A stretch of 64,000 bases of DNA. Source: an uncultured Bacteroidales bacterium (GTDB taxonomy: Bacteria > Bacteroidota > Bacteroidia > Bacteroidales > Muribaculaceae). The position numbers and the translations under genes are program-made. The DNA lies in NCBI GenBank assembly GCA_902800715.1, contig CADCFN010000012.1, positions 1 through 64,000 on the forward strand, in the 5' to 3' direction. The notes beneath the pieces were generated by a model. The model did no database searches and had not been told where the DNA came from. It saw nothing but the letters and a program-made list of their open reading frames with translations. Positions 1 to 8,528 of this stretch are shown in pieces. How positions within the stretch are numbered: the first letter of the stretch is position 1; every line of letters starts with the position of its first letter.

Positions 1-1007
1 GACCTCAAGAGTGAGTACTACGACCTGGGTCTTGTAAAGCGCGACGAGACTGGTGACAAGATCACCATCGAGGCTGCTGAGGCTTGCAAGAAGTATGGTG
101 TTGGCGTGAAGTGCGCTACCATCACCCCCAACCTGAAACGTATGGACGAGTACAAGCTGCACGAGATGTGGAAGAGCCCCAACGGCACCATCCGTTCGAT
201 TCTCGACGGTACCGTATTCCGCGCTCCCATCACCATCCCGAGCATCAAGCCCGTTGTGAAGAACTGGGAGAAGCCCATCACCATCGCTCGTCATGCCTAT
301 GGCGACGTTTACAAGAGTGTTGAGCTCCGCGCCGACGAACCCGGTGTTGCCAAGCTCGTCTTTGACGGCGTTAGCGGCAAGCACGAGGAAGTGGTAATCC
401 ACGAGTTCAAGGGCGAGGGCGTCCTCCAAGGTATGCACAACCTGGACAAGTCCATCCGTTCGTTTGCTCACAGCTGCTTCAAGTATGCTATCGATACCAA
501 GCAGGATCTGTGGTTCTCGACCAAGGACACCATCAGCAAGAAGTATGACGCTCAGTTCCGCATCATCTTTGAGGAGGTGGTTACATCTGGGCTTGCAAGA
601 ACTACGACGGCGACGTGATGAGCGACATGGTCAGCACCGCTTTCGGTTCACTGGCTATGATGACCAGCGTACTCGTTAGCCCCGAGGGCAACTACGAGTA
701 TGAGGCTGCCCACGGTACCGTAACCCGCCACTACTACAAGTATCTCGAGGGCGAGGAGACTTCCACCAACCCCATGGCTACCATCTTTGCATGGAGCGGT
801 GCCCTGCGCAAACGCGGTGAGAAGGACGGTATCCAGGAGCTCATCAACTTCGGTGACCAGCTCGAGGGCGCTTGCTTCGACACCCTGAACGCCGGTATCG
901 TTACCAAGGACCTCGTGAACCTGATGGAAGGTGTTGAGGCTAAGGCCGTCAACAGCGCCGAGTTCATCAAGGCCATCCGCACCAACCTCGAGAAGCGCCT
1001 CGGCTAA
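1..1007 (+). pseudogene. icd: NADP-dependent isocitrate dehydrogenase, 5' partial, internal deletion and frameshift
   Basis: This is the C-terminal three quarters of the eukaryote-like homodimeric isocitrate dehydrogenase, the TCA-cycle enzyme that oxidatively decarboxylates isocitrate to 2-oxoglutarate with NADP. The gene enters from the left edge in frame 1 and reads well through KCATITPN, WKSPNGTIR, HAYGDVY and DLWFSTKDTISKKYD to about base 573. The conserved sequence then resumes in frame 3 with [18 protein letters not shown] and runs to a stop at 1005-1007. Compared with the family, about 33-36 residues are missing at the junction, including the segment with the LIDD motif that gives a catalytic aspartate to the partner subunit. 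The frame-1 reading ends at 616-618. As written the product cannot be active. It could be a true pseudogene, but because the flanks are perfectly conserved an assembly error at short GAGG repeats is at least as likely. Confidence 0.9.
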
Positions 1008-1033
1008 TCCCCGACAACGCTTTTCAGCAACCT

Positions 1034-1070
1034 ACAGAGGGCTGCAGCACCAGTTGCCGCAGCCCTCTGT
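1034..1070 (+). terminator. Hairpin terminator after icd
   Basis: The stem ACAGAGGGCTGC (1034-1045) pairs with GCAGCCCTCTGT (1059-1070), followed by a weak T-containing tract. It lies just after the icd stop codon. The core is almost identical to the hairpin at 3977-4009. Confidence 0.75.
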
Positions 1071-1075
1071 CTCGT

Positions 1076-1100
1076 TATTACGAGCTAACAGCTCGTAATA
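1076..1100. repeat. REP-like palindrome 1 upstream of the Y1 transposase
   Basis: An 11-bp perfect inverted repeat: TATTACGAGCT, loop AAC, AGCTCGTAATA. It is the first of two related palindromes between icd and the RAYT-type transposase gene. Confidence 0.8.
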
Positions 1101-1136
1101 CCTTTAAAAAGCCCCCTCTCGTGGATTTGTCCTATG

Positions 1137-1161
1137 TATTATGAGCTGCTAGCTCATAATA
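1137..1161. repeat. REP-like palindrome 2 upstream of the Y1 transposase
   Basis: An 11-bp perfect inverted repeat: TATTATGAGCT, loop GCT, AGCTCATAATA. The arms differ from palindrome 1 only by a compensatory change (C:G to T:A), and the starts are 61 bp apart. Compensated arms suggest that the fold or dyad itself is kept. Confidence 0.8.
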
Positions 1162-1210
1162 TCAAACCCAATAGTTGCAAGAATGAGGATATGTCATTAC
1201 CTTTGCCTTT

Positions 1211-2197
1211 ATGGATAACAGTAATGAGCGCAGGAGACAGTGGATTAAGGCTCACCCCGAACTCGTCGTCAAACCGTCGATGAAGCGTCGCAAGGTAGGC
1301 CATGACTACTGCAGTGTCGCCATCTATATGGTAACCCTTTGCATAGCAGGACGCCGACCTGTCTTAGGCACATTGCACGGTCCTGACGCGAACCACAAGA
1401 AGCCGTGGGTATATCCATCTTCCATTGGAGCCGCTGTCAAACGTGCATGGCACGAAATACCTCAATACCATCCCCAAGTTAGATTGCTCGGCTTCCAGAT
1501 AATGCCCGATCACGTACATGGCATCATCCATGTGAAGGCTCCCATGCCACGGCATTTGGGATTTCTGATTCAAGATTTCAAAAAAGGTTGCCGTGATGCT
1601 GTCAAGTCCATTGAACCCAACGGTGAAATCTTATGGGAGGAAGGCTATAACGACCGTATCCTTCAATATGGCGGGCAACTGGACAGATGGATTAAATACT
1701 TGATTGATAATCCTTATCGCTTGTGGATAAAACGGCAACATCCAGACATGTTCTTGCAACAAACCGACATCGTCATTGGCTCTACACATGTAGTAGTCAT
1801 GGGAAACAGGTTGTTGCTTGAGTATCCCGAGAAAGTGGCGGTGAGATGTTCAAGGAGGCTCTCTGAGGAAGAAATTGACCATGAATGCCAGCGTTACCTG
1901 AGCATGGCAAAGGAAGGCGCTGTCCTAGTCTCACCTTGCATAAGCCCTGGTGAGAAAGAGGTAATGGGCACCGCATTTGAAGCCGGCTATTCCCTTATTG
2001 TACTTATTGAAAACGGTTTCTCACCTTACCAGAAACCTAGCGGCCGTCAATTTGATGCCTGTTCCCAAGGCCGCCTTCTCATCGTTGCTCCATGGCCTCA
2101 TCATGACGACTACCGAAAGATAACCAAGAAGCAATGTGAAGACTTGAACACCCTTGCGCGCCTCATCAGCGACGGCAGCTGGTACACCAACAAGTGA
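1211..2197 (+). CDS. REP-associated tyrosine transposase (Y1/HUH) with DprA-like C-terminal domain
   Basis: A 328-residue protein. Residues about 30-190 form a Y1 (IS200/RAYT-type) HUH transposase domain: MPDHVHGIIHV supplies the HUH histidines H101 and H103, Y146 in GYNDRIL is the probable nucleophile, and YLIDNPYRLW is the usual downstream helix. Such enzymes nick and rejoin single-stranded DNA at small palindromes. Residues about 195-328 resemble the Rossmann fold of DprA/SMF proteins (GAVLVSPCISPGEKEVMG, a KPSGRQFDACSQGRLL stretch, then APW). There is no inverted-repeat-bounded insertion sequence around it; it is a single-copy gene with two palindromes 50-130 bp upstream, as expected for RAYTs. 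The domain call is strong. The fusion partner is recognised by pattern only, and its role is unknown. Confidence 0.85.
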   Translation: MDNSNERRRQWIKAHPELVVKPSMKRRKVGHDYCSVAIYMVTLCIAGRRPVLGTLHGPDANHKKPWVYPSSIGAAVKRAWHEIPQYHPQVRLLGFQIMPDHVHGIIHVKAPMPRHLGFLIQDFKKGCRDAVKSIEPNGEILWEEGYNDRILQYGGQLDRWIKYLIDNPYRLWIKRQHPDMFLQQTDIVIGSTHVVVMGNRLLLEYPEKVAVRCSRRLSEEEIDHECQRYLSMAKEGAVLVSPCISPGEKEVMGTAFEAGYSLIVLIENGFSPYQKPSGRQFDACSQGRLLIVAPWPHHDDYRKITKKQCEDLNTLARLISDGSWYTNK

Positions 2198-2238
2198 GAA
2201 AAGAAAACAGAAGATATGAAAAAAACTACATGTAATCT

Positions 2239-2270
2239 ATTGCTGTTATTAAGAATAATCTCTACATTTG
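2239..2270 (+). promoter_or_regulatory. Bacteroidetes-type promoter for the secreted protein gene
   Basis: A -33-like ATTG (2239-2242) and a -7 box TACATTTG (2263-2270) are separated by 20 bp, matching the TTTG / TAnnTTTG pattern of Bacteroidota primary sigma promoters. Confidence 0.6.
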
Positions 2271-2316
2271 CCAATTAAAACCTCTTGTTATTAACCATAT
2301 CAAAATGATTCAAGTC

Positions 2317-3942
2317 ATGAAACGAACAATTACTCTTATCACATTGGTTGCTGCACTGCTTATCCCTAGCATGGGCAGCGCACAACGCATGCCTGCCAAG
2401 AGCAGCATGAGGTTGTCTCAATTTAAGGCTCCTGCCACTGTTCCCACACGAGCCGAGGAAGAGCCCATTATGGAAACACCTGAAGGTACCCTCTACGACA
2501 ACATGTATGCCACATCGTTTGCCTATGGTCTGGGCTGGGGCGACATCTATATCCAGGATGTGGATGGCGGCATCGGCAAGGTTGTTGAAGGTACCGACGG
2601 CAATCTGTACATCTACAATCCCATCTCACAGGGCTACATCTGGTTCTCCATCCTGCCCTGGATTAAGGCTGAGCCTGCTGGCGACGGCAAATTTGTTGTG
2701 AAACTGCCGCAACTCTACATCATTGACGTTGGCGACCCCTACTACGCCTACTGCATGCACTATGACGAGGACGAGGGCATGCCCGTTGTTGAGGAGGAAG
2801 GTGAAATCGAGTTCACTTGGGAAGACGGCGTCCTCACCCAGCTGGGTGACAAGTTCATCGGTCTGTGCGATGCCACTGCCGACTGGTTCTACATGGCCGA
2901 CCAGCACATCGTCTATGCACCCCAGACTGACGAGCCCATCATCATGCACGACGACGAGTATTACATCCAGAGTTACACGATGACCTACCTGTCTGACCCC
3001 ACCGACCTGACCAAGACCAAGGATTGCATCGTGGACGTCATCATCGATGGTGAGGACATCTACATCGGCAACATCAACAACAATAACTACGACTCGTTCA
3101 TCAAGGGTACGCTCAAGGACGGCAAAGCCACTTTCCCCACCCGCCAGTACCTGGGTGTTGATGCCTACTACAACGGTCACATTTACATGCTCACTGGCGA
3201 TGCCTTTGTGGACACCGAGACCTATGGCACCCCCGTGTTCAACTACGACCTCAATAACGAGATTGTCTTTACTGTAGATGAGGATGCACACAACATCGTT
3301 GCCGAGTGGCCCGCTTCTATGATTACCAATGTTGGGCCCAACACGCTGTCGATTATCAGTGACTATGTCGCTCCCGGCCTCGTTGCCTTTGACGAGTATC
3401 CTGCAACCCCCGCAACCCCCATCTTCACTGACGAGGACCTCTCAATCAACAGTTCAGCAGGTTGGAGCGTGCTTCACTTCACTATCCCCACTGTTGACAC
3501 CGAGGGCTACAAGATGAACGAGAACAAGTTGTATTACAACATTATCCTTGATGATTGCGTGTACATCTTTGAGCCTGAGACTTACATCGGTCTCTCAAGC
3601 GACATGATTGATATCCCCTATAAGTTTGAGGATAACATCAACTTTGACATCTACATGAGCAACGGCCGCCACACCGTATATCTCTACACTACCGACTTTA
3701 CAACGGTGGGCGTTCAGAGCATCTACACCGCGGGCAATGAGGAGAACCGTTCAGAAATCGCTCTTGTCACCAATCCCAATCCAACGGGCATCAGCGAGCT
3801 CACACAGAGCGCTCAGGTTGTCGGAACCCGCTACTTTGACCTGACCGGTCGTGAGCTGCCCACGGCTCCTGCAACAGGACTGTACTTGCAGTGCACGACC
3901 TATAGTGACGGCACCACCGCCACCATTAAGGTTGTGAAATAA
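2317..3942 (+). CDS. Large secreted protein with sorting-like C-terminal tail
   Basis: About 541 residues. The start chosen at 2317 gives a clean signal peptide (MKRTITLITLVAALLIPSMG, cleaved near GSAQ); an upstream ATG at 2305 is in frame. The body is acidic and rich in Asp, Tyr and Thr, with repeated segments of the type IYIGN..., IKGTLKDGKATFP and RQYLGV, suggesting a beta-rich repeat fold. The tail contains YFDLTGRELPTAPATGLYLQ and ends in IKVVK, which resembles the short C-terminal sorting or anchoring modules of Bacteroidota exported proteins. It is paralogous in layout and motifs to the protein at 39248-40825. It has its own promoter and terminator, so it is probably monocistronic. The function is not recognised. 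Confidence 0.8.
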   Translation: MKRTITLITLVAALLIPSMGSAQRMPAKSSMRLSQFKAPATVPTRAEEEPIMETPEGTLYDNMYATSFAYGLGWGDIYIQDVDGGIGKVVEGTDGNLYIYNPISQGYIWFSILPWIKAEPAGDGKFVVKLPQLYIIDVGDPYYAYCMHYDEDEGMPVVEEEGEIEFTWEDGVLTQLGDKFIGLCDATADWFYMADQHIVYAPQTDEPIIMHDDEYYIQSYTMTYLSDPTDLTKTKDCIVDVIIDGEDIYIGNINNNNYDSFIKGTLKDGKATFPTRQYLGVDAYYNGHIYMLTGDAFVDTETYGTPVFNYDLNNEIVFTVDEDAHNIVAEWPASMITNVGPNTLSIISDYVAPGLVAFDEYPATPATPIFTDEDLSINSSAGWSVLHFTIPTVDTEGYKMNENKLYYNIILDDCVYIFEPETYIGLSSDMIDIPYKFEDNINFDIYMSNGRHTVYLYTTDFTTVGVQSIYTAGNEENRSEIALVTNPNPTGISELTQSAQVVGTRYFDLTGRELPTAPATGLYLQCTTYSDGTTATIKVVK

Positions 3943-3976
3943 AAAAGTATATTTAGTCTAGCACATTTCCCCTTAC

Positions 3977-4009
3977 CGAGGGCTGCGGCACAAGTTGTCG
4001 CAGCCCTCG
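3977..4009 (+). terminator. Hairpin terminator after the secreted protein gene
   Basis: The stem CGAGGGCTGC (3977-3986) pairs with GCAGCCCTCG (4000-4009), followed by CTTAATTACT. The core shares 28 of 31 positions with the hairpin after icd. Confidence 0.75.
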
Positions 4010-4171
4010 CTTAATTACTCCAAGCATTTGAACTGCCAGCCCGTAATGCCTTGAGAATGCCTGCCAGAAGTATTGCTATTGCATTATTGGGAGGCTATTT
4101 TCTCTCTTCTCTGGAAGATTATTAAAGAAAATGCTCTATCTTTGCATGATTAAACGTGGAGGGACAAGGAT

Positions 4172-5101
4172 ATGATTAGTTATTGGAAATGCAAGGACGG
4201 ATTCAACGAGATACATCAGTGGAAGTCGGGGTGCTGGATTAAGGTTAGCAACCCGACAGCCGAAGATTTATCGGTATTGAAAGAACGCTTTGCGGTGCCC
4301 GATTTCACCCACGATGCTATGGACATTGAGGAGCGCCCGCGTGTTGACCATGAGGACAACTGGTCGCTGGTTTTCGTGCGCGTGCCGTGCAAGAGCATCG
4401 ACGACGACGGTGACACCGTGTTCTCGACTGCTCCGCTTGCCACCCTAATACGTGACGATGTGTTCATCACAGTCAACTACTTTGATACCGAGGTGCTTGA
4501 CGATTTCATCAACTGGAGCAAGCGTCGCCGCCTCAACAGCTGCAAGGGGTATGACCTGCTGTTGTCGCTGATGCTGTCCACATCGGTGTGGTACCTCAAG
4601 TACCTCAAACAGATGAACGCCATGATGAACATCGCTGAAGAGCGCCTTGAGAATAAAATGGACAACGATGAACTGATGCGTACAATGGGCTTGGGAAAAT
4701 TCCTGATTTACTTCATCACATCGCTCAAGGGCAACATGACGGTGCTGACTCGTCTCAAGAAGCGGTTGCGCATTTTTCCCCATGACGAGGATTTGCTCGA
4801 GGATGTCGAAATCGAGACGCAGCAGGCGCTCGACACCGCCAGCATCTATAATGACATTCTTGAACGTCAGCAAGAGACCTACTCTTCCATCATCGGCAAC
4901 AACCTGAACCGCATCATGAAAACGCTCACCGTGGTGACCATCCTGCTGATGATACCCACCGTGGTGGCAGGTTACTACGGCATGAACGTGCCTAACGGCC
5001 TGGAATCGCAATGGGTTGGATTCCCGCTTGCCGTTATCATCTCGCTGGTGTTGATGGCCATCGGCTATTTCTTCATCAGCCACAGCAAATTCTTCAAATA
5101 A
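4172..5101 (+). CDS. corA: CorA family magnesium/cobalt transporter
   Basis: A 309-residue inner-membrane divalent cation channel of the CorA family. The N-terminal cytoplasmic domain (about 1-245) is the usual alpha/beta funnel with a long helix. Two membrane helices follow (about 250-271 and 282-303). The signature YGMN, at about residues 269-272 at the end of the first helix, forms the selectivity loop; the following MNVP is also typical. The length is normal for the family. A possible -7 box TATCTTTG lies at 4137-4144, about 27 bp before the ATG, and a strong hairpin follows the stop, so the gene is probably transcribed alone. Confidence 0.95.
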   Translation: MISYWKCKDGFNEIHQWKSGCWIKVSNPTAEDLSVLKERFAVPDFTHDAMDIEERPRVDHEDNWSLVFVRVPCKSIDDDGDTVFSTAPLATLIRDDVFITVNYFDTEVLDDFINWSKRRRLNSCKGYDLLLSLMLSTSVWYLKYLKQMNAMMNIAEERLENKMDNDELMRTMGLGKFLIYFITSLKGNMTVLTRLKKRLRIFPHDEDLLEDVEIETQQALDTASIYNDILERQQETYSSIIGNNLNRIMKTLTVVTILLMIPTVVAGYYGMNVPNGLESQWVGFPLAVIISLVLMAIGYFFISHSKFFK

Positions 5102-5119
5102 CCCCCGACGACAACAAAG

Positions 5120-5166
5120 AGGACGGGCAAGACGCATTGGAATCACGTCTTGCCCGTCCTGTTTTA
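5120..5166 (+). terminator. Intrinsic terminator of corA
   Basis: A 15-bp stem AGGACGGGCAAGACG (5120-5134) pairs with CGTCTTGCCCGTCCT (5146-5160), followed by GTTTTA. It lies between convergent genes and may serve both strands. Confidence 0.85.
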
Positions 5167-5179
5167 TCCGTTTCTACTA

Positions 5180-5731
5180 TTACTTCAAAGCGAATGCCAT
5201 ACCATTGATGCCAACCAGCTCCTGATAAGCCAGCACACCGGGCTCAGAGAGTTCCACACGGGTGTAGCTGCCGTCGCGTGTGATGACGTCAATGTGGGTG
5301 TCGTCAACAAAGGTGAACAGTTTCACTTCCTGACCGTTGTTCTCCAGCGACCATGAATTATCCTGGGCGTTGAAGTTGAAACGGGTCACTTGCTTGGTGG
5401 TCATGTTGGTGATGGTGTAGCCAGTCTCGTTGCGTGCCACGAGATACTGTGCGTCCTTTCCGTCAATCACCTTAGTCTCGGCAAGGGCGGGATTATTGCC
5501 CGACCAGAATTCGATACTGTTGAGGATAAACAAGTCAGCAACAAAGCACAACTCATATACCGGAAGAATCCACATTGCCACAAAGACAATCTCGTTGACG
5601 AACTTGTCGCCCACATGGTCGTTCCAGTTCTTCACTTTATTGAACAGGGCAAAGCTGCCAATACACGACTGCATCATCATGGATGCCGACAAAGCCACTA
5701 CAGTGGCAAGAATCAGATGTTTCTTTTTCAT
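5180..5731 (-). CDS. DUF3332 family lipoprotein
   Basis: A 183-residue protein of the DUF3332 family, small envelope lipoproteins of unknown function common in Bacteroidales. The N-terminus MKKKHLILATVVALSASMMM leads to a lipobox with Cys23 (MQSCIGS). The following GSFALFNKVKNWNDHVGDKFVNE and a hydrophobic segment (VFVAMWILPVYELCFVADLF) are typical of the family; the C-terminal half is a small beta domain. It is co-directional with and just upstream of no obvious partner (the transglycosylase and cdsA lie beyond its start), and its 3' end faces corA. Confidence 0.85.
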   Translation of the reverse strand: MKKKHLILATVVALSASMMMQSCIGSFALFNKVKNWNDHVGDKFVNEIVFVAMWILPVYELCFVADLFILNSIEFWSGNNPALAETKVIDGKDAQYLVARNETGYTITNMTTKQVTRFNFNAQDNSWSLENNGQEVKLFTFVDDTHIDVITRDGSYTRVELSEPGVLAYQELVGINGMAFALK

Positions 5732-5761
5732 TACTCTATCTTGAATTAAATGTTAATTACA

Positions 5762-7141
5762 CTATTTTTTATAGTTCTTCTTGTAGTTTTCATAACAGTT
5801 GAGGACCTTGACCACATAGTCCACCGGCTCGGTGCCACGGCAATAGCCATTGGAGCAAACCGAATCGTTGTAGTACTCGGGATCCATCTTCCAGAGCATC
5901 GCCTGTTCGACATTCTCGTTCCAGACGCGAGGATTCAGCTCATACTTGCGTGCCAGGGCTATGGCATCGGTAACATGGCCCGAGCCTGCATTGTAGGATG
6001 CCAGCACAAACTTGATGCGGTCGGCTGCCCCAGTGCGGCTGCGCATGATACCATCCAGTTCCTTAAGAATCTTAGATGCCACGCGCACGCTCACCTCAGG
6101 ATTACCTAGGTCAGACTCGCTGACACCAAATGAGCGTGCCGTTTTGGGCATCACCTGCATGAGTCCACGTGCACCCATCCACGAGGTGGCATTGGGGTCA
6201 AAACCTGATTCAGAAAACGCTATTGCCGCCAACAGTCTCCAGTCCCATCCCATTTCCTGGGCATATTTCTTGAACACTTGATCATAGGGGGATATACCTC
6301 CCGGCGGCGTCACCGCCAGCGTATCGACCTTGACCGAATCGGGCTTGGGGCCACGGTTCATCTCGAAGTAGTGCTTGAGAGCCTGCTTGGAATACTCCTG
6401 GGCATCAAGACTAGCAGCCCACTCGTCGATGCTGTCGGCAAGCCACAGGTCACGCTTCGAGACAGCCCACGATGAGCGCTGTTCAAACCCTACCCTCAAC
6501 TTGATGTTGATGCTGTCATAGTAGGTGAGATTCATCTGGGCAATGTCGCTGTCCACGATGGTAAAAGGTATCTCGCGGCGCGAGACGCGCTGAATCAGTT
6601 CGGTGGGTATCGCAGCTTCTCCCTCGACAGCGTGGATATTGATACCACCTCCCACCTCGTTGTCGAGATTGCGCAGGCGTGACTCATATTTGGAGCCTTT
6701 CTCGACATACACATCGCGCCCGATGAGTTGCGTCACATCGTGTATCAGTCCCTCACCGCTGTGTTGCACCAGCACCTGATAAGTCTCGTTCACAGCACCG
6801 CAATGCTGTACCCGCGACTTATATTCAGCCGTTACAGGCACCTCACACGCCAGCACGTCAACACTCTTGTTCTTGAGCATATCGAGCAAGGCGGGCATAC
6901 TGCGTGCCACCTTGAAGCGCAGAGCTATACCATGTGAACGTGCAAAGTCACAGATGAGGTCATAGTCATACCCCATCGTATCGCCCTTGAGGATGAAGAA
7001 TCCCGTAGGGCTATACAGTGTTCCCACATTAAGCGTGTCGGGTAACTGATGTTGAGGAGCAGCCCCCTTTTCACTGCTATTACAAGAAAGGGTGAACGAC
7101 AGCAGCCACACTATCGACAAGAGTGGAACGAGATAACGCAT
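5762..7141 (-). CDS. MltF-like membrane-bound lytic murein transglycosylase
   Basis: A 459-residue lipoprotein predicted to cleave peptidoglycan glycan strands to 1,6-anhydromuropeptides in the periplasm. A lipoprotein signal ends at Cys20 (SFTLSCNSS). Residues about 35-265 form a type-3 solute-binding domain (DTLNVGTLYSPTGFF, YDYDLICDFARSHG). Residues about 285-440 form an SLT lysozyme-like domain with catalytic Glu311 in AAIAFSESGFDP, then MGARGLMQVMP and ASYNAGSGHV. The two-domain order is that of E. coli MltF. The gene is 9 bp downstream of cdsA on the same strand, so the two are probably co-transcribed. Confidence 0.92.
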   Translation of the reverse strand: MRYLVPLLSIVWLLSFTLSCNSSEKGAAPQHQLPDTLNVGTLYSPTGFFILKGDTMGYDYDLICDFARSHGIALRFKVARSMPALLDMLKNKSVDVLACEVPVTAEYKSRVQHCGAVNETYQVLVQHSGEGLIHDVTQLIGRDVYVEKGSKYESRLRNLDNEVGGGINIHAVEGEAAIPTELIQRVSRREIPFTIVDSDIAQMNLTYYDSINIKLRVGFEQRSSWAVSKRDLWLADSIDEWAASLDAQEYSKQALKHYFEMNRGPKPDSVKVDTLAVTPPGGISPYDQVFKKYAQEMGWDWRLLAAIAFSESGFDPNATSWMGARGLMQVMPKTARSFGVSESDLGNPEVSVRVASKILKELDGIMRSRTGAADRIKFVLASYNAGSGHVTDAIALARKYELNPRVWNENVEQAMLWKMDPEYYNDSVCSNGYCRGTEPVDYVVKVLNCYENYKKNYKK

Positions 7142-7150
7142 AATGCCGTA

Positions 7151-7993
7151 TCAGATATTGGGAACTATCAGGAGCAGATAAATGAGCACTGCCGGTACCA
7201 CGAGCAGCAGGCTGTCGATGCGGTCAAGGATGCCGCCATGACCCGGCAGGATATGGCCGGAGTCCTTCACGCCCACAGTGCGCTTGATGAGTGACTCCAC
7301 CAAATCGCCAAATGTGGCGAACACGGCGACCACAACGCTCAGCCCCAGCCAGATGCTGAATTCAGGCACCTGGAAGAACTCGTCGAACCAATAATTGGTT
7401 GCATAGGCACCTGCCACACATGCCGCGATGCCACCGATGACGCCCTCCCAGGACTTCTTGGGTGAGATGCGCTCAAACAAGCGGTGACGTCCCAACAACA
7501 TACCCACGCAATAGGCTCCCGTGTCATATAACCAGATGAACATGAACACACCCAACAGCAGCCGTGGTGCTGTGATGCTCATGATGCAGTTGAGCAACGC
7601 AATGGGCAACGCGATATAACCCAACGAGAAGAAAGAGCGTTCCAGGCTGTGAAGAGCGTTCTGACGAGGACGGTATAGCTGGACTATGGTGCGCAGCAGC
7701 AGGTAGGTTGCTATGGGCAGCAGCCACAATGCACGGGATTGCATCGTCGTTCCCTCATAGTGCAGATAGAACGCCACAAAAAGCCCAACACCGCCCAACA
7801 TGTCGATGACATTGACCAGCCACGACTGTGTGGCATCGTCCTTAGCCATCGTAATCATCTCGCCGATACCCAATACAATCAACAGCGGGAATACCAGCAG
7901 ATACATCACGGGTGAGTTGTCAAGCAGCAGGATAGCCGCTACAATCAGCGCAATATAGATGACGCCCGAAAGGATGCGTTTAATCAGATTCAT
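7151..7993 (-). CDS. cdsA: Phosphatidate cytidylyltransferase
   Basis: A 280-residue integral membrane enzyme that converts phosphatidate and CTP to CDP-diacylglycerol, the branch point of phospholipid synthesis. About eight hydrophobic helices are visible. The family signature lies near residues 237-260: KRTVGVKDSGHILPGHGG followed by LDRID, which carries the Mg-binding Asp residues; an upstream SPKKSWEG motif is also conserved. Length and signature are normal. The lytic transglycosylase gene follows after 9 bp. The upstream spacer before the 52-residue gene has no convincing promoter box. Confidence 0.95.
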   Translation of the reverse strand: MNLIKRILSGVIYIALIVAAILLLDNSPVMYLLVFPLLIVLGIGEMITMAKDDATQSWLVNVIDMLGGVGLFVAFYLHYEGTTMQSRALWLLPIATYLLLRTIVQLYRPRQNALHSLERSFFSLGYIALPIALLNCIMSITAPRLLLGVFMFIWLYDTGAYCVGMLLGRHRLFERISPKKSWEGVIGGIAACVAGAYATNYWFDEFFQVPEFSIWLGLSVVVAVFATFGDLVESLIKRTVGVKDSGHILPGHGGILDRIDSLLLVVPAVLIYLLLIVPNI

Positions 7994-8102
7994 GACGATA
8001 AGTTATATTACTGGGTGCAAATTTACACTTTTATCACGACATAAACAACAACAAGTGGCGCCAAGTCGCCAAAAAGCCACCACACACGGGTTATAAAACA
8101 GA

Positions 8103-8135
8103 CAAGCCTTCCCTTGAACTAATGGGGAAGGCTTG
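8103..8135 (-). terminator. Hairpin terminator downstream of the 52-residue protein gene
   Basis: CAAGCCTTCCC (8103-8113) pairs with GGGAAGGCTTG (8125-8135). On the minus strand the stem is followed by TCTGTTTTA. It lies about 36 bp after the minus-strand gene ending at 8172. Confidence 0.7.
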
Positions 8136-8171
8136 ATTTCATTTCCTTGGAGAGGGGAAGAATTGACTTGA

Positions 8172-8330
8172 TCAGTTCAAAATCATTGACTCCAACCCTC
8201 GGGGTAACTCGACGTTATACTCATACACTCTTGCGAATTGCTTGAGGAACTCGATAGTGGCCTTCTTGGGACCGTTCACTCTTTTAATAACGTCATTTTC
8301 ATTTTTAGTTGAAGTAGTCGTTTTGTGCAT
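8172..8330 (-). CDS. Small conserved Bacteroidales protein of 52 residues
   Basis: It encodes a small soluble basic-to-neutral protein starting MHKTTTSTKNEND and ending with GPKKATIEFLKQFARVYEY and LPRGLESMILN. The pattern K-K-x-T-I-x-F-L-x-Q-F-A-R-V-Y followed by a short LP...LN tail recurs, as far as I recall, in short unnamed Bacteroidales proteins; no function is known to me. I chose the ATG at 8330 because the longer in-frame reading would need a GTG at 8372. A terminator hairpin lies just downstream. It is a monocistronic minus-strand gene between cdsA and the nucleoside phosphorylase gene. Confidence 0.6.
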   Translation of the reverse strand: MHKTTTSTKNENDVIKRVNGPKKATIEFLKQFARVYEYNVELPRGLESMILN

Positions 8331-8460
8331 AGGCAAACCTGTTTTTAGAATTGTTACATCTTCATAACGCACAACTATTGCCTAATATTATACCAAAAGA
8401 TTTTTTTAAGATTTTTTTTCTTTTTCACGCCGAAGCAAGCCCATCAGATAAAAAAACGAA

Positions 8461-8489
8461 GACCTGCGACTAATCAATAGCAGCAGGTC
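8461..8489 (-). terminator. Hairpin terminator of the nucleoside phosphorylase gene
   Basis: GACCTGC (8461-8467) pairs with GCAGGTC (8483-8489); on the minus strand it is followed by TTCGTTTTTTT. It lies 40 bp after the minus-strand gene that ends at 8529. Confidence 0.75.
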
Positions 8490-8528
8490 CCCAAACTAAA
8501 ACATTCTTATGTTATGAAAAATTATTTC

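Noticed and set aside
1076-2197. A complete insertion sequence around the Y1 transposase
   Set aside because: No paired ends or target duplication are evident; the gene layout fits a single-copy RAYT rather than an IS200-type element.
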